Below, one piece after another: positions 6,962-10,092 of a stretch of 10,092 bases of DNA. The notes beneath the pieces were generated by a model. That model did not search any database. It saw only the letters and a list, made by a program, of their open reading frames with translations, and had not been told where the DNA came from. The stretch is from NCBI GenBank assembly GCA_023461075.1, contig JAEWNY010000045.1, positions 1-10,092 of the forward strand. Reading direction: 5' to 3'. Each line of letters begins with the position of its first letter. The stretch's first letter is position 1. Both the position numbers and the translations under genes were made by a program. The DNA is from Pseudomonadota bacterium (GTDB lineage: Bacteria; Pseudomonadota; Gammaproteobacteria; Xanthomonadales; Xanthomonadaceae).

Positions 6962-6987
6962 CCCGTTATCGTCGCCCATTATCGTCC
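6962..6987. repeat. Imperfect 13-bp tandem repeat in the divergent promoter region
   Basis: Two adjacent units, CCCGTTATCGTCG (6962-6974) and CCCATTATCGTCC (6975-6987), agree at 11 of 13 positions. The second unit contains the candidate -10 box of the minus-strand cluster, and the first covers its likely transcription start. The repeat could be a duplicated operator or a duplicated promoter element. Confidence 0.5.
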
Positions 6988-7006
6988 GCGTCGCGGGAGG
7001 CGTCCA
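6978..7006 (-). promoter_or_regulatory. Candidate sigma-70 promoter for the exported protein-nudJ-mnmA-hflD cluster
   Basis: On the minus strand, TGGACG (7006-7001, 4 of 6 against TTGACA) and GATAAT (6983-6978, 5 of 6 against TATAAT) are spaced by exactly 17 nt. Transcription would begin near 6971, about 35 nt before the ATG at 6936, leaving room for the GGGGA ribosome binding site. No other promoter-like element was seen within the cluster. Confidence 0.45.
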
Positions 7007-7030
7007 CGCGGGCGGCAACGCGCCGGTCTT

Positions 7031-7036
7031 TATAAT
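7031..7036 (+). promoter_or_regulatory. Perfect -10 box directly upstream of the clpS start codon
   Basis: A consensus TATAAT ends 6 nt before the A of the clpS ATG (7043), which places the expected transcription start at about 7042-7044. No recognisable -35 hexamer is found 16-18 nt upstream, and there is no TGn extension. No Shine-Dalgarno sequence lies between the box and the ATG. If used, this promoter would yield a leaderless clpS mRNA. Confidence 0.5.
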
Positions 7037-7042
7037 GCGCGG

Positions 7043-7402
7043 ATGACGAAGTCGATCCATCATCGCCCGCACTGCGGCCCGGCTGACGAACAGCCCGATC
7101 GCGACCATCAGCACGGTGCCGTGGTCGAGGTCGCCAAGCCGAAGCTGGCGCGGCCGCCGCTTTACACCGTGCTGTTGCTGAACGACGACTACACGCCGAT
7201 GGACTTCGTGGTCGAGGTGCTGATGAGCTTCTTCTCGATGGACGAGGAAAAAGCCACCCAGGTCATGCTGCACGTCCACACCCGTGGCCGCGGCGTCTGC
7301 GGCGTCTACACCCGCGAGGTAGCCGAGTCCAAGGTGGCGCAGGTGAACGATTTCGCACGCGTCCACCAGCATCCGCTTCTCTGCACCATGGAAAAGGCGT
7401 AG
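7043..7402 (+). CDS. clpS: ATP-dependent Clp protease adaptor ClpS
   Basis: ClpS recognises N-degron substrates (bulky N-terminal residues) and hands them to ClpA for degradation by ClpAP. The 119-residue product has the family core YTVLLLNDDYTPMDFVVEVL, AVH-type helix MLHVHTRGRGVCGVYTREVA and the C-terminus HPLLCTMEKA. The substrate-pocket residues N47, D48, D49 and H79 correspond to N34, D35, D36 and H66 of E. coli. The N-terminal tail is long (about 40 residues before the core versus about 27 in E. coli) and His-rich. No alternative ATG, GTG or TTG exists between M1 and V27, and starting at V27 would remove most of the tail, so ATG 7043 is favoured. It lacks a ribosome binding site and lies next to a TATAAT. 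clpA follows after 45 nt. Confidence 0.95.
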   Translation: MTKSIHHRPHCGPADEQPDRDHQHGAVVEVAKPKLARPPLYTVLLLNDDYTPMDFVVEVLMSFFSMDEEKATQVMLHVHTRGRGVCGVYTREVAESKVAQVNDFARVHQHPLLCTMEKA

Positions 7403-7447
7403 CGTCATCCCCATAACGGTCGCAGTACCGCTTTGTGGGAAATCCGC

Positions 7448-9754
<2,307 letters not shown>

Positions 9755-9778
9755 AGTCTGGCGACATCCGCAAACAAG

Positions 9779-9806
9779 AAAGCGGCCTTCGGGCCGCTTT
9801 TCTCTT
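9779..9806. terminator. Bidirectional rho-independent terminator between clpA and infA
   Basis: AAAGCGGCC (9779-9787) and GGCCGCTTT (9792-9800) form a perfect 9-bp stem closed by a C(TTCG)G tetraloop, one of the most stable loops known. TTTTCTCTT follows on the plus strand. On the minus strand the sequence after the stem is also T-rich (TTTCTTGTTTG), so it can end both clpA and the convergent infA transcripts. The E. coli serW tRNA gene found between clpA and infA is not present here. Confidence 0.88.
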
Positions 9807-9840
9807 GCGATGATGCGAGGGGCGACGTACGCCGCTATCC

Positions 9841-10059
9841 TCACTTCATGCGATAGGTGATCCGGCCCTTGGTCAGGTCGTAGGGCGTCATCTCCACCTT
9901 GACCTTGTCGCCGGTCAGGATGCGGATGTAGTTCTTGCGCATGCGCCCCGAGATGTGGGCGATGATCTCGTGTCCGTTCTCGAGCTTTACCCGGAACATG
10001 GTGTTCGGCAGGGTTTCGCTGATGGTCCCCTCGAACTCGATGACGTCGTCTTTGGCCAT
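9841..10059 (-). CDS. infA: Translation initiation factor IF-1
   Basis: IF-1 binds the A site of the 30S subunit with IF-2 and IF-3 during initiation. The 72-residue product has the usual length and the S1/OB-fold signature: ETLPNTMFRVKLENGHE, AHISGRMRKNYIRILTGDKV and TPYDLTKGRI. It starts MAKDD at 10059 and stops at 9841. A perfect Shine-Dalgarno is missing: only GGA lies 3 nt before the ATG. A hairpin with a T run ends just 6 nt upstream. It faces clpA across a bidirectional terminator; clpA-infA adjacency is conserved with E. coli, where aat lies beyond infA. Confidence 0.98.
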   Translation of the reverse strand: MAKDDVIEFEGTISETLPNTMFRVKLENGHEIIAHISGRMRKNYIRILTGDKVKVEMTPYDLTKGRITYRMK

Positions 10060-10065
10060 AAATCC

Positions 10066-10090
10066 ATTAAAAATGCGCCGTCCACGGCGC
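10066..10090 (-). terminator. Hairpin plus T run immediately upstream of infA (terminator, attenuator or promoter overlap)
   Basis: On the minus strand GCGCCGT pairs with the second arm of an inverted repeat (GCGCCG at 10075-10080 and CGGCGC at 10085-10090, four-base loop) and is followed by ATTTTTAAT. This fits a rho-independent terminator for a gene beyond the window on the same strand. Only 6 nt separate the T run from the infA ATG, so infA must be expressed by read-through or by a promoter using the same bases: TTTAAT (10071-10066) matches TATAAT at 5 of 6. Confidence 0.5.
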
Positions 10091-10092
10091 GG

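Noticed and set aside
9755..9840. Possible tRNA gene between clpA and infA, as serW in E. coli
   Set aside because: The 86-bp gap holds a terminator hairpin and no cloverleaf or T-loop (GTTCRA) sequence.

Overview
The window is a compact, high-GC stretch of bacterial chromosome carrying housekeeping genes only. I see no phage, IS, CRISPR, rRNA or tRNA. The proteins (ClpS, ClpA, AcnB, MnmA, HflD, NudJ-like, IF-1) are all gammaproteobacterial in character. The high GC, the divergent acnA/acnB pair and the wording of ClpS point to the Xanthomonadales (Xanthomonas/Lysobacter relatives). This placement is inferred from remembered families, not from a database search.

Layout. Positions 1-770 (minus) hold the N-terminal 256 residues of aconitase A, cut by the window edge. 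A 249-bp divergent intergenic region with candidate promoters and two perfect inverted repeats separates it from acnB (1020-3626, plus), which ends in a terminator-like hairpin. Next comes a bacteriohemerythrin-like gene (3788-4351, plus). It runs convergently into a minus-strand cluster read in the order exported hypothetical protein, nudJ-like Nudix hydrolase, mnmA and hflD (6936 down to 4204). The cluster is tightly packed: 1 and 10 nt separate the first two junctions, and mnmA and hflD overlap by 8 bp. From the divergent region 6937-7042, clpS and clpA run on the plus strand to a strong bidirectional terminator. The translation initiation factor gene infA faces them (10059-9841, minus).

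How the genes work together. The two aconitases catalyse the citrate/isocitrate step of the TCA cycle. The nudJ-mnmA-hflD block matches the E. coli order nudJ-mnmA-hflD, without the purB that follows there; MnmA makes the 2-thiouridine of wobble U34 in tRNA. ClpS selects N-degron substrates for the ClpA unfoldase of the ClpAP protease. clpA next to infA is also the E. coli arrangement, here without the serW tRNA gene that lies between them in E. coli.

Most unusual points. (1) The hemerythrin-like protein lacks two of the seven canonical iron ligands, an Arg replacing the first His and a Gly replacing the bridging Glu. Its frame also runs 148 bp into hflD on the opposite strand. (2) clpS has a perfect TATAAT placed so that transcription should start at or next to its ATG, suggesting a leaderless mRNA. 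infA may have a similar, weaker arrangement. I found no convincing novel multi-gene system.
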